A stretch of DNA of 44,150 nucleotides. It comes from Saprospiraceae bacterium. GTDB taxonomy: Bacteria; Bacteroidota; Bacteroidia; Chitinophagales; Saprospiraceae. Positions within the stretch are counted from its first letter, which is position 1. Every line of letters starts with the position of its first letter. The notes under the pieces were generated by a model. The model was not told the origin of the DNA and did not search any database. It was given only the letters and a program-made list of their open reading frames with translations. The DNA lies in the NCBI GenBank assembly GCA_016717145.1, contig JADKGD010000014.1:1-44150 (forward strand), read 5' to 3'. The translations under genes were made by a program, and so were the position numbers. This document shows positions 17,229-27,117 of the stretch, one piece after another.

Positions 17229-19314
17229 GTGAAAACAACTTCAGCATTAAAAATTATTGTCCTAATTGCTTTTACAGCCGTTAATACTTTTGGCCAGCAC
17301 CTCAACAAATACGGACATTTTGTCTCAACAATCGCTGAAGAGATCCTCATATAAAATGAATCTGGCGTCCACAGGTAGTAACATAGAAATAGAGAAACTG
17401 CAGCTTGATGGAAACAGCGTTTTTAAAATGCGTCACGGCTTTCTGACCTTATCCGGCAATTATGAAAATGCACCTTCTATCATAAGGATTTATTCAAATG
17501 AAGGGAAAAGTATTTTTACCCAGTCGTTTACACAGACCATCAATTTTATGATGACGACAGCCAAAAATTTCTGTGCTTTTCATGATATGAATCAGATATA
17601 TCTGATCGATCTGGTGACACACAAAGTGACCACCTTTGATGGTTCTAATGTTTTTGCCGTAAATGATGCGGGAGAAGTAGCTTATTATGATGAAAAGCAT
17701 CAGCCATCATGTATAAAGATACAGTGCTGAAAATCAACAAACAAATATACAAAATTTTGTTTTTCAAAGATGTGCCTTTATTCATCACAATGACAGACAT
17801 ATTGCACATAAAAAAGGGTCAGCCTGAATCAATTTTTACTGCTAAGGAAGGACGGGTTTTTGATGTTGACACATTTGATGACAGGTTATTTATAAGTGTA
17901 AAAAAAGAAATACCGGGAGCATTTATCTTCAATTCTTTCAGTACGGAAAATGTGACGGATTTTAGACCAGAGGAAGAAGTTCATTTCCCACTAAGCAGTC
18001 ATTTGAATAAAAGAATGGAAAAACACATTCAGAAAAAAAATAGGTACTACTACATTTTCGTTCATCAGAGTCAATTGTTAACCCGTTACATTTTTATAGC
18101 GATACATTATATCAGCAGGTTGGCAACAGTTATTGTGAGATTCAGGAGTATTCGTTTGGTGCCATGTATCCACATCCGGGCGTTGATTTATTGGACACTT
18201 TTATGCAGGATGTTTATTCCGTTAAAAATGGATTTGTAAAAGCCATTCTGACTACCAGTGGGCAATATCATTGGCGCATAGCTATTTCAAATAAAAATAC
18301 GTCTGATTTAACACAGGGATATTTATATGCACATCTTGAAAGAACAAGTTTTCCTTATGCTGTGGGTGATGCTGTTAATGCCGGAGATGTGGTCGGCTAT
18401 CTTGCGAATTTTCCGGTTGACGGTTTTGTACATTGTCATTTTGCCCGCATTGAGGACGAGGGTAGCACATGGAATGGAAGCTGGGCAACTTTTGATAACC
18501 CACTAAATTTATATGACCAATTTTTGATACTATAGCCCCACAATTCGAAAAACGATCAACAATGATGTTTTGCTTTCAGGAATGAACAAGGGAATTATCT
18601 ATCACCGGACAGTTTGTACGGTAATATAAAAGTGATCTCTAAAGTTTATGATCGTATTAATTCCAAATGGCATTGCGATGTGCATAAACTGAGATACTCT
18701 GTTTCTCCGCTAGCTTTTCCGCAGAAAATGCTCTTGGATTCTTTCGCCTATGCCTTTGATTTTTACAATGATTTTTATTTTAATGGTAATTATTATTGGG
18801 GCTTACTCAGTACTATATATTCCAGGGATGAAAGTTGCTTTTCAACTGCCAATTATAGAGATCGCGACTTCTATCACATAGTGACCAATTCAGATGGCAA
18901 TGACACCATCGACGGTGCTGATTCATTACAGGTATTTAATACGCTCAACTTTCCAAACGACTCATATATTTTCAGGGTTACCGCATCGGATCCTTCAGGA
19001 AATACAACCATCGATTCGATGATTGTGACCATAAAAAACGGAACAGTATCATTGCCTGATATTACAATGACGGGTCAAATAAGTGCGTATCCTAATCCAT
19101 TTTCTTTTGCAACAAATTTAAAAATAAAGAGTATATTGAATGATGCTACCCTGACAATGTACAATGTCTATGGACAGGCCATAAAACAAATAAAAATATT
19201 TCAGGGTCAGAAATTAATCTTGGTAGTGACCATCTTCATAGCGGAATATATCTCCTACGATTGACAGAAGATGATAAAATCATTGGAGTAACTAAACTAG
19301 TCATTTGGGACTAA
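17229..19314 (+). CDS. Secreted M23-like peptidase-domain protein with T9SS sorting tail, frameshifted
   Basis: The likely GTG start at 17229 (VKTTSALKIIVLIAF) opens a signal peptide ending near TFGQ. The middle (18164-18535) resembles a LytM/M23 domain: YPHPGVDLLDTF, QGYLYAHLERT, VGDAVNAGDVVGYL and the terminal VHCHFARIED. Some zinc ligands look substituted, so peptidase activity is doubtful. The C-terminus (about 19080-19314) is a type IX secretion sorting domain, ISAYPNPFSFATNLKI ... LTMYNVYGQAI, ending in KLVIWD at the TAA at 19312. At least five frame changes separate these parts. It would be exported through the outer membrane and anchored or released by the T9SS. Reconstructed length is about 690 residues. 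Confidence 0.65.
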
Positions 19315-19368
19315 ACAATTCAGACTCATGGCAGTAATCTTATTAGAAATTATTAATTAGACAAAAAC

Positions 19369-20482
19369 ATGCGAAAATCAGTCATTCTGTTAGGTTTACT
19401 TTTTCATTTTTGATCCTTCAGTCACAGTCTGGCAGTAGTGAAATGAACGATACACTTGATGTCATAAAACAAATAAATTATCCATTGGAGCATATGTTGA
19501 TGCATATTATGGTTTCACCACATCCAAAATTATGGACAATAACATCCCTTACTTTGTTAATATGCATCGAAATAAAGAATTCAATATAAATCTGGCATAT
19601 ATTGATCTGAAGTTTACAGCTAAAAATTTTAGAGCTAGATTTGTTCCGGGATTCGGTAGTTATATCAATGCCAATTATGCCTCCGAACCTGGGTCATTAA
19701 AAAATATTGTGGAAGCTTCTGCAGGTTTCCGATTGTTTAAAAACAAAGATGTGTGGGTCGATGCCGGAGTACTGGGTTCTCCATATACAAACGAAAATTG
19801 CATCAGTAAAGATCATTTAATGTATACTAGAAGTTTTGCTCCTGAATATGTGCCTTATTATATTTCCGGATTAAAACTTACGGTACCGCTTAGCAATAAA
19901 GTGAGTGCTTACCTTTATCTAATAAATGGATGGCAACAAATACAAGACAACAACGATAACAAGGCCATCGGAACTCAGATAGAATATAGGCCCAACAGCA
20001 AAAATTTGTTCAATTGGAATACTTTCATCGGTGATGAAAGATCACTAACATCGCCGCTCAACAGAATGAGATATTTTACAGATATCTATTGGATTTATAA
20101 CCCTGAAGGTAAGTTTTCAATTACATCATGTATATATATGGGTAATCAAAAACTACTTGAAACCGATGGTAAAAAATCCAATAATTATTGGTGGCAAGCC
20201 AATGTGATTGGTAGATACACTTTCAACAACAAATGGTCATTGTCCGGTAGAATAGAATATTTTAACGATGATAAAAATGTACAATTAAATGCTATTAACC
20301 CTATGATTGGATTCAGAACATTCAGTTCGGGATTGTGCTTGAATATTAAAGTGAATGATCAGGCAATGGTTCGATTTGAAGGAAGAAGGTTTTTTTCACC
20401 TGACAATGTATACAATGACAGTAAAGGACTACCGGATAAAAATATGACATGGTTTATTTCAAATACGACAATCTGGTTTTAA
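19369..20482 (+). CDS. Outer-membrane beta-barrel protein (porin, BBP2-like), frameshifted near start
   Basis: The start at 19369 (MRKSVILLGLLF) gives a signal peptide; frames change between 19400 and 19530, where VDAYYGFTTS is expected. The intact part (19532-20482) has repeated amphipathic strands ending in aromatic residues, such as AYIDLKFTAKNFRARFVPGFG, VSAYLYLINGWQQIQDNND, QIEYRPNSKNLFNWNTFIG, WWQANVIGRYTF and WSLSGRIEYFND. It ends in WF, the usual aromatic C-terminus recognised by the barrel assembly machinery. The GWQ and GDE segments are typical of BBP2-type porins of this phylum. Probably a passive channel; solute unknown. It follows the M23-like gene by 54 bases. Confidence 0.75.
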
Positions 20483-20607
20483 GAAAAATGAAGTAAAATA
20501 AAACTATAAAAATTTGGAAACTACGCTGCAATTCAGAGTAATAACATGTTTCTGAAGGTAATTGTAAAATGTGATATGAATAATTTATTTAAACTAATTA
20601 AAAAACT

Positions 20608-20639
20608 GTTTGTTCGGAATTACATTAAATGGTACTTTT
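20608..20639 (+). promoter_or_regulatory. Bacteroidota-type promoter for the GH16 gene
   Basis: TTTG at 20608-20611 and TACTTTTG at 20632-20639 are 20 bases apart, matching the -33 TTTG and -7 TAnnTTTG consensus at normal spacing. Transcription would start near 20646, about 70 bases before the glucanase ATG at 20716. Confidence 0.65.
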
Positions 20640-20715
20640 GGGAATTCTGCTTTATTTAGGGTTACAGAACCAATATTTTTTGTATTAATATAAATGAAAA
20701 CACAACTTTTTAAAA

Positions 20716-22407
20716 ATGCGATATCACATCTCTATCTTACTAATTATATTTTGTTTACCATTCATATCAACATCTCAAAATGTCGTAGATGATTTTGAAG
20801 GAAATGGGACCATTACCACCTGGTTTGGTGATGATTGTGACATAAATAAGATGTTTGCCAATCCATTTAAAAACAACCTTAATAACTCGGCTACTGTCTT
20901 AAAATATATGGACAATGGTGGTTTGTATTCAAATTTGAGATTTGACGTTGTGAATGACTTTAACTTATCCTCAAATTACATTTTTTCTATAAAAATTTAT
21001 GTTCCTTCCAATGGAGTCACGGGGAGCCAATCGAACCAGGTTTCTTTAAAATTGCAGGATGGAACTTTGGGCCAACCATGGATTACACAATCCGAAGTCA
21101 TCAAACCTATTGTGTTAAATCAATGGCAAACTATAACATTTAATTTTAAGAATGATGCATATGTTAATCTTGATGGTAGTTCTGTTCCTCCTACCCTACG
21201 GAAGGATTTTAACAGGGTATTAATACAAGTCAACGGCGAAAATAATACGGATAAAGTACTGGCCTATATTGATGATTTTTTTTATGATGGCACTATTATT
21301 CCGGAGCCAACTTATGATAAACTGATATGGTCTGACGAGTTTGATACAGATGGCGCAATTGACAACTCTAAATGGTTTCATCAGACCAGATTGCCGGGCG
21401 GAGGGAGTTGGTATAATGGAGAAATACAGCATTATACCAATCGAACGACCAACTCTTTTATCGAAAATGGACTCTTAAAGATTGTAGCAAAAAAAGAGGC
21501 ATTTTTTGATCAGGGTTTTATTAAACAATATACATCTGCCAGATTAAACTCTAAGTTTGCTTTTACTTATGGCAAAGTAGAATTCAGAGCAAAACTTCCC
21601 GCCGGAGTTGGTACATGGCCTGCTGTTTGGACGCTGGGTAAAAATATTAACGAAGATGGAGCCTATTGGGATAATCAAGGTTTTGGGACCAAGTCGTGGC
21701 CTGCATGCGGTGAAATAGATATTATGGAACACTGGGGAAACAATCAGAATTTTGTGCAAAGCGCCATCCATACCCCATCAAGTTTTGGCGGTACAGTCAA
21801 TTTAGGAGGGCGAACTATTCCTACGGTTTCCAATGATTTTCATATTTATACTTTTGTCTGGACTCCTGAAAAGTTGGTATTTAGCGTTGATAATATCATC
21901 CATTATACCTACAATCCTGCGGTAAAGGATGAAAAAACCTGGCCTTTTGATGCAGATCAATACCTTCTGTTAAATATTGCCATTCAGGCAGGTATTGACC
22001 CAAATTTTACTAAAAGTGCCATGGAGGTAGACTATGTCCGGGTGTATCAGACAAGCACGGTATCTACTACTCAATTAGATCATAAAATAGACAAGTTATA
22101 TTATCCTAATCCGGTTATTGATGTGTTAAACATTACGACAGAGCATGCAGACAATCAAAATATTGTCGTTAAAATGTACTCAATCGATGGCAATCTGATT
22201 ACATCAAATAAATACCCACTAAACAACAATATCATTTACATTGACAATTTAGGATCACTGGTTGATGGAATGTATTTTGTTTCATATGAACTCAACAATA
22301 AAATACACAGTCTTAAAATCATCAAAAAAATAAGGAGGGAAAGTTGGGATATAATCCTATCAAATCTAAACCAAGTTTTTATACATTTTTTGATACCAGG
22401 ACTTTAA
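20716..22407 (+). CDS. GH16 endo-beta-glucanase with carbohydrate-binding-like and T9SS domains
   Basis: Signal peptide 1-20. Residues about 22-195 form a jelly-roll module resembling carbohydrate-binding modules (VVDDFEGNGTITTWFG ... VLAYIDDFFYDG). Residues about 205-450 are a GH16 catalytic domain with KLIWSDEFD, IQHYTNR, YGKVEFRAKLP and the catalytic GEIDIMEHWG (nucleophile Glu333, acid/base Glu338). GH16 enzymes of this type cleave laminarin or mixed-linkage beta-glucans. Residues about 470-540 are a T9SS sorting domain (YYPNPVIDVLNI ... KMYSIDGNLI). The natural stop is probably at about 22331-22333 (KIIKK then TAA); an extra A in a seven-A run lets the frame run 25 residues further, into sequence unlike the family. 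The enzyme would be displayed on the cell surface. Its own promoter lies upstream. Confidence 0.92.
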   Translation: MRYHISILLIIFCLPFISTSQNVVDDFEGNGTITTWFGDDCDINKMFANPFKNNLNNSATVLKYMDNGGLYSNLRFDVVNDFNLSSNYIFSIKIYVPSNGVTGSQSNQVSLKLQDGTLGQPWITQSEVIKPIVLNQWQTITFNFKNDAYVNLDGSSVPPTLRKDFNRVLIQVNGENNTDKVLAYIDDFFYDGTIIPEPTYDKLIWSDEFDTDGAIDNSKWFHQTRLPGGGSWYNGEIQHYTNRTTNSFIENGLLKIVAKKEAFFDQGFIKQYTSARLNSKFAFTYGKVEFRAKLPAGVGTWPAVWTLGKNINEDGAYWDNQGFGTKSWPACGEIDIMEHWGNNQNFVQSAIHTPSSFGGTVNLGGRTIPTVSNDFHIYTFVWTPEKLVFSVDNIIHYTYNPAVKDEKTWPFDADQYLLLNIAIQAGIDPNFTKSAMEVDYVRVYQTSTVSTTQLDHKIDKLYYPNPVIDVLNITTEHADNQNIVVKMYSIDGNLITSNKYPLNNNIIYIDNLGSLVDGMYFVSYELNNKIHSLKIIKKIRRESWDIILSNLNQVFIHFLIPGL

Positions 22408-22599
22408 CTTTCAGATACACTAACATAAGCTTAAAAGTATCATAACCTGTTATGTAGCAAAATCCAATTATTTTATCTATTTTTGATATGAAATGATAAT
22501 TTTGGTGCGATCGAAAATTTTAAATGCCTTGAGATTGGCAATGAAGTAAACGGTATTATATAAAATTATGTATGGTTTTATTTTAAAAATAATAGGATA

Positions 22600-23322
22600 A
22601 TGAATGAACATCATAGCCTGATTAAATCCATAAGTTTGCACCTTTTGCCTGGCTTGCTGGTGGTAGTGCTTTATATTTTTCTTGCCCCGATCCTACATCA
22701 CCAAGGTTACCCTTCCCTTTTGGCTCTTGGTATTGCAGCTTTATTGGGTATTGTTCCATTACAATTAGGTCACTTGTTTTATAAAGCTTACCAATTGAAT
22801 GGAAAAATTTCATTAAAGGGCATAATTACACCTACACAAAGTATGTCGGGCATGCAGTTTGCAGCTTGGCTTGTGGGTTCGCTGATCATATTGATTCTTA
22901 TTGGGGGAATCTCATTTGCTTTTGAATCAAATATAAAAACACTTTTCTTTGGATGGTTGCCGGATTGGTATTTTTATGATATTAATTTTAAATCTTATTC
23001 CAAAGAAGCTTTATTGATCACAGCCTGGGTGAGATTGGCAGTTGATGGATTTGTACTACCGATCACAGAAGAGTTATATTTTAGGGGGTATCTTTTTCAT
23101 CATTTGCCAGAAAAAATAAAAAACAAATGGATAATGGCTGCCTTATTATTTGCAGTTTATCATTTCTGGCAGCCATGGAACTATCTAAGCCTTTTTCTTA
23201 TTTCATTGGTTTTAGTTGTGCCGGTGATGAAATTTAACAATGTGTATTTATCTATTGCCATACATATGCTCGCTAATATAATCGGGACCTTATTATTCTT
23301 CGGACAGATTAGCCAACTTTAA
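22600..23322 (+). CDS. CPBP-family intramembrane metalloprotease
   Basis: A 240-residue membrane protein with about seven hydrophobic helices. Motif 1, EExxxR, is in ITEELYFRGYLF (Glu157, Glu158, Arg162). Motif 2 is the His in AVYHFWQPWN and motif 3 the His in SIAIHMLAN, the pattern of the CPBP (CAAX-protease and bacteriocin-processing) family. These are Rce1-like intramembrane proteases; bacterial members process bacteriocins or protect against them, and most have no known substrate. A TATTTTTG box at 22478-22485 could serve as its -7 promoter element. No peptide gene is visible beside it. The frame is intact. Confidence 0.88.
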   Translation: MNEHHSLIKSISLHLLPGLLVVVLYIFLAPILHHQGYPSLLALGIAALLGIVPLQLGHLFYKAYQLNGKISLKGIITPTQSMSGMQFAAWLVGSLIILILIGGISFAFESNIKTLFFGWLPDWYFYDINFKSYSKEALLITAWVRLAVDGFVLPITEELYFRGYLFHHLPEKIKNKWIMAALLFAVYHFWQPWNYLSLFLISLVLVVPVMKFNNVYLSIAIHMLANIIGTLLFFGQISQL

Positions 23323-23436
23323 TAAGTGTTTTATTTATCAAAAAATATTCCAATAGAAATAAATGAAGCTGAAATCAAGACCATGTTTCTGAATTATTTT
23401 CTGAAACCAATTGCTTCTTAAATCTATATTTTCAAA

Positions 23437-23719
23437 ATGGTATCACCCAAAAACAAAGTTAATCTTTTCCGAATCATTCCTTTTGGTCTGCTATGGCTGC
23501 TATTTGGTTTACTTTATACGATTATTGAAAAAGGGCTTCTTGGCGATTTACGTTTTTACCCGGGGAAAAGCAACCCTATAATTTAGTTTAAATTTTTTTA
23601 TAATCTCTTTTGCTGCTCTTTTACAGGATTATTAATTGGAGCCATTGAAATACTTTATTTCAATAATTTATTTAAACAAAAAGTTTTAGCAAAAAGATCG
23701 TTTACAAGGCAATAATTTA
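23437..23719 (+). pseudogene. Truncated membrane domain of an adenylate/guanylate cyclase
   Basis: MVSPKNKVNLFRIIPFG, then LWLLFGLLYTIIEKGLLGDL and YPGKSNPYNFS, are the typical opening of Bacteroidota membrane-bound class III cyclases. After one frame change near 23580 the next helix (LTGLLIGAIEILYFNNLFKQKVL) is readable. Everything beyond about 23720, including the cyclase catalytic domain, is missing. The following 190 bases are AT-rich and show nothing recognisable. This is a gene remnant; the deletion is too large to be a reading error. Confidence 0.55.
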
Positions 23720-23908
23720 TTCAGTACATGGCAAGTACCTCCTTTTTAGGAGATTTTTATTTTGTAAACGATCACTTATTACTAAAATTGTGCCGACAAT
23801 GTTTTTCTGATTTTTTTAAAAAAAATATTTACAAGCCTTTCACAAAATTAAAAACCAATAGCTATAGCAGGCATGTCTCCAACTTATTTTTGTATTATAA
23901 TTTGTTGA

Positions 23909-24511
23909 TCACTTCTTTTTCTTGAAGATTTTTTTGGTAAGCCAGTGACTAAGGTATCCTGAGCCAATGCCAATCACAGCACCTGCCAATACATCGCTGG
24001 GATAATGTTTGCCTAAGTACATTCTTGAATATCCTACAGATGCGGCGCCTAAATAAGCCGGAACAACGACATACCATTTTTTGTATTGCAAGGACAGCGT
24101 AGTAGCAGTTGCAAATGCCACAGTAGTGTGCCCGGACGGAAACGAACGGCCATGTACAGGGTTACTAACAAATACCTCATTTGGGTACTTATCTGCCGGT
24201 CTTGTTCTACTGAAAGCGGATTTAAGTGTTTCAGAAAATAATGAGCTAACACCAATACTGATCAACAATTCATATCCATGTTGTTGCATTTCTTTATCTT
24301 TTCTTATATAGCCTGTAGCTAAGGTTCCCAGTGAAACACCTCCCGATATCCAATATATTGAATTAGATGTGTTTTCCCAATAATTTGAACTTGGGTTGTC
24401 CGGATTGATACTTTTTAAAATATCAAGATCTATATTTTGGGCACTTACGATACCTGTTGTAAGACCCAAAAATGCAATCAGCAATACTATAATATGATTT
24501 TTAATTTTCAT
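23909..24511 (-). CDS. PAP2-family phosphatase, secreted or membrane-associated
   Basis: A 200-residue protein with a signal peptide ending IVSAQ. The three PAP2 catalytic motifs are complete: KSAFSRTRP (Lys97, Arg104, Pro105), FPSGH (125-128 with His128) and SRMYLGKHYPSD (Arg163, His169, Asp173). The enzyme hydrolyses phosphomonoesters through a phospho-histidine; lipid phosphates such as undecaprenyl pyrophosphate or phosphatidic acid are usual substrates. The DVLAG segment after motif 3 is membrane-embedded. It starts about two bases after the stop of the SdiA-regulated lipoprotein gene, so both are probably co-transcribed from the minus strand. The Lys-rich C-terminal tail is intact. Confidence 0.92.
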   Translation of the reverse strand: MKIKNHIIVLLIAFLGLTTGIVSAQNIDLDILKSINPDNPSSNYWENTSNSIYWISGGVSLGTLATGYIRKDKEMQQHGYELLISIGVSSLFSETLKSAFSRTRPADKYPNEVFVSNPVHGRSFPSGHTTVAFATATTLSLQYKKWYVVVPAYLGAASVGYSRMYLGKHYPSDVLAGAVIGIGSGYLSHWLTKKIFKKKK

Positions 24512-24512
24512 T

Positions 24513-25372
24513 TTATCTTTTTTTCAGCATTACAAATTTTAAAACATTTCCATTGGTAATTTCGTCTCCTTCATTTGAAATGTAGAGGTTTCCTTCCTTG
24601 TCAAAAGTAATTCCCTCAGCCTGATTGAAGGTATTTCCGTTAAGTTGATAAACATCTTTTACTTTCCAGTTGGTATCGGTTATCACAAGTAAATTATCTG
24701 ATCCTGAAAGAATAAACCATGTGCCTGTAATAGGATTTTTTGCTAACGCTGAAGGCTTGAAACCTGTTATTGATTTGTTTATAAATGCCTGAATTTCAGC
24801 TACATCAATACTGAAATTCGAACTAAGCTCCAGCGTTTCTTTTATTTCCAATACAAATCCTGAAACTATTTTAGATCATCTGTTTTACATTCTTTGCATA
24901 AAATGTATAATTTATCGCTGGCATCATGTCCATACATTCCTTCATACTCTCCTTCAGGAAGCAACGCTTTCCATTCTTTTAAACTGTCTATAGACTGCTG
25001 TTCGAAAGTTGGTTTTTTAAAAGAAAAAAGAGTGCCATCAGACCTTAGTACATATACTTTCTCATTGGTAACCGCAACATCTTCATAGTCGCCTTTTTTG
25101 CCAAACTTTATTTGAGTTACATCTTTTTTACCCAATACGGTACTGAATAACTTACCATCCTCATCCTGTATGGAAAATAAAGTATCAGGACTTCCTTTAT
25201 CAAAACAGATACCCGATATTTCAAACAGCTTGTCGGGCATAATAAATATTTCAGGATTATTTAAATCATAAAATTCAGGCGTTATGTTCTTTTTATTGGA
25301 ATTATTGCAGGCATATAAAAAAAGTGAAATAAAGCAGATCGGTGTCAAAAATCTAATCAGGTGTTTTTTCAT
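24513..25372 (-). CDS. SdiA-regulated-domain lipoprotein, one frameshift
   Basis: The start at 25372 (MKKHLIRFLTPICF) gives a lipoprotein signal with the lipobox Cys at residue 22 (LYACNN). The body has the propeller-like pattern of SdiA-regulated proteins: LFEISGICFDKGSPDTLFSIQDEDGKLF, GDYEDVAV, EYEGMYGHD and, after the break, GFKPSALAKNPITGTWFILSG and QAEGITFDKEGNLYISNEGD. The break at about 24867 is a run of four A bases where five would restore DDLKIVSGFVLEIKE. Full length is about 286 residues. It is probably anchored in the periplasm or outer membrane, with unknown role; the phosphatase gene follows directly. An older gene tail overlaps its start by ATGA. Confidence 0.82.
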
Positions 25373-25488
25373 TCCTGGACATTTTGTAAGTTTTGGTAAA
25401 TATCTTCCTGCGAACGTATCATTTCACCTTCTATAGGAACCCTGATATTTTCCAGTTCCTGACTGATGTAAACGGCTAGCTTATTATA
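25371..25488 (-). pseudogene. Orphan C-terminal gene tail overlapping the lipoprotein start
   Basis: The frame NKLAVYISQELENIRVPIEG, continuing to QEDIYQNLQNVQE, ends in a TGA that overlaps the ATG of the next gene as ATGA, a sign of former translational coupling. Upstream of about 25490 the frame is lost and no start or family is recognisable. Confidence 0.35.
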
Positions 25489-25490
25489 AA

Positions 25491-25902
25491 TGGATTATAT
25501 CTGGTATTTGTTTTTAATGCCAGGTCATATATTGGAAAACAGACTTAATTACGCAGGTATATATTTGCGGTTCATCCAGTCCGCAGAACATGTACAAAAA
25601 CATCAACTACCCAAATGTTGCAGTTCAATGTCAAAATCAAGACGTTGACAGACTGCATTTAGTGTTTATTTTAGCCGGCACTATTTACATACCAAATAAA
25701 CCTTATGTTAAAACAATCAGACATAAGCACTACGTGTTAACATTCGAGTAGTTCGGGACTATATTATGATTTCGGATGATTCTAAAAATTAAACTCATCC
25801 TGATCCGGTTTCTTGTTTATATTTGTGAAAGATAAGGAAATCGACTTATTCGAATAAGCTAAATAACGTACAGAAAAATTTGTAACCATAAAAAATGTAA
25901 GA
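25491..25902. promoter_or_regulatory. Long intergenic region before the catalase-like gene
   Basis: No gene seen. It contains a TGCGG/CCGCA hairpin near 25569-25588 and a TATATTTG box at 25818-25825 that fits the -7 consensus for the downstream gene, without a clear -33 element. Confidence 0.3.
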
Positions 25903-26886
25903 ATGGCGGCACCGAGTACAAAATGGAAAGAACAGATTCTCCAAGACGAGGCGAAACTTCATGCCGGGCATCTGCTGGCCTTTGATGAAGTCAGAAAAAT
26001 AAAGGATGCCAAATACGGAAAGGGACGTCAGCTACATCGTCAGGTTCAGCTTGGTTTGCACGGTCGTTTTGAAGTTCTGGATGGTCTGCCAACATATGCC
26101 AAATATGGCTTGTTTGCCTCTCCTGCCACCTACGATGCCTGGATTCGATTGTCGAATGGTGGCATGGATCGCGCTTCTGATCGCAAGCCCGATATCCGTG
26201 GCTTTTCGATTAAAGTGCGTGGACTGAAAGGGGCTGGTGCTCTGGGAAGCGACACTGATTGTCAGGATTTTTTGATGATTCAGAAATCTGCTTTTGGCTT
26301 CGCCAATAGTAAGGATTTTGTTGGTTTAGTGCACAATGCTGCGCGTGGTCCTGCCTCCCTTTTTACATATCTGTTTACCACATTTGGTTTGGTCGGTGGC
26401 TTCCGAAAACTTAAAACCATGGCAGACGCTTTCAAGGTGCCATTTACGGGCTTCGCAACCGAAAAGTTCTACACGGCAGCTCCTCTTTCTTGCGGACCTT
26501 ACGCCGTTCGTGTACGTTTGCTGCCCGCAAGAACCGAAACGAATGCAAATGCCCGTGAAAGTTGGTCGAGAGACTTTCTTTCACATTTGTCAAAGGGGCA
26601 GTTGCGGTTTGAATTCCAATTGCAGTTTTTTGTAGATGAACAAAGAACACCAATCGAAGATGCTACCAATGATTGGCCGGAAGATGTGGCACCGTTTGTA
26701 ACAGTTGGTGTATTAACCATTCCTGCGCAGGATACAGAAAGTGAAGAGGGCTCGAAACTGTCTGAAGATATTGAGGCAGCAACGTTTGATCCATGGGCAG
26801 CCTTGATCGATCATCGCCCCTTGGGTGAGGTGATGCGGGCGCGCAAGGTGGTCTATTTTCAAAGCCAGACATGGCGTAAAGTCTGA
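25903..26886 (+). CDS. Catalase-superfamily haem protein (small catalase-like)
   Basis: A 327-residue protein with the short catalase-family layout. LHRQVQLGLHGRFEVLDGLP holds the distal-side region, WIRLSNGG and RKPDIRGFSIKVRG the DxRGF motif. The C-terminal ATFDPWAALIDHRPLGEVMRARKVVYFQSQ holds the proximal Tyr expected to ligate haem iron. It lacks the N-terminal arm and C-terminal domain of full catalases, as in SrpA-like proteins, some of which act as peroxidases or bind fatty-acid peroxides. Base composition is visibly richer in G/C than its neighbours, so recent transfer is possible. The frame is intact. Confidence 0.82.
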   Translation: MAAPSTKWKEQILQDEAKLHAGHLLAFDEVRKIKDAKYGKGRQLHRQVQLGLHGRFEVLDGLPTYAKYGLFASPATYDAWIRLSNGGMDRASDRKPDIRGFSIKVRGLKGAGALGSDTDCQDFLMIQKSAFGFANSKDFVGLVHNAARGPASLFTYLFTTFGLVGGFRKLKTMADAFKVPFTGFATEKFYTAAPLSCGPYAVRVRLLPARTETNANARESWSRDFLSHLSKGQLRFEFQLQFFVDEQRTPIEDATNDWPEDVAPFVTVGVLTIPAQDTESEEGSKLSEDIEAATFDPWAALIDHRPLGEVMRARKVVYFQSQTWRKV

Positions 26887-27082
26887 TCTCTTTTTTGAGG
26901 TCAGCTAGCCCGGAAAATAAATTAGTGTTAACTGGTGTTGTTAAATTCAACACATGCATGGCCAACATCTATCTAAAAAAAAGATGCGGAATCATTAGTT
27001 TTGCTTTACAAGAACGCTGTAAAGAGCGTCTTCCAACGGTGTGTATAAACTAGATCATGGGTATTTTTAAAGTCAATTTCCT

Positions 27083-27090
27083 TACATTTG
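27083..27090 (+). promoter_or_regulatory. Candidate -7 box before the saccharopine-dehydrogenase-like gene
   Basis: TACATTTG matches TAnnTTTG and lies 27 bases before the ATG at 27118. No clear -33 TTTG. The rest of 26887-27117 is AT-rich and empty. Confidence 0.4.
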
Positions 27091-27117
27091 TTTTTTAAAA
27101 ATATTTAAAATCATTTT

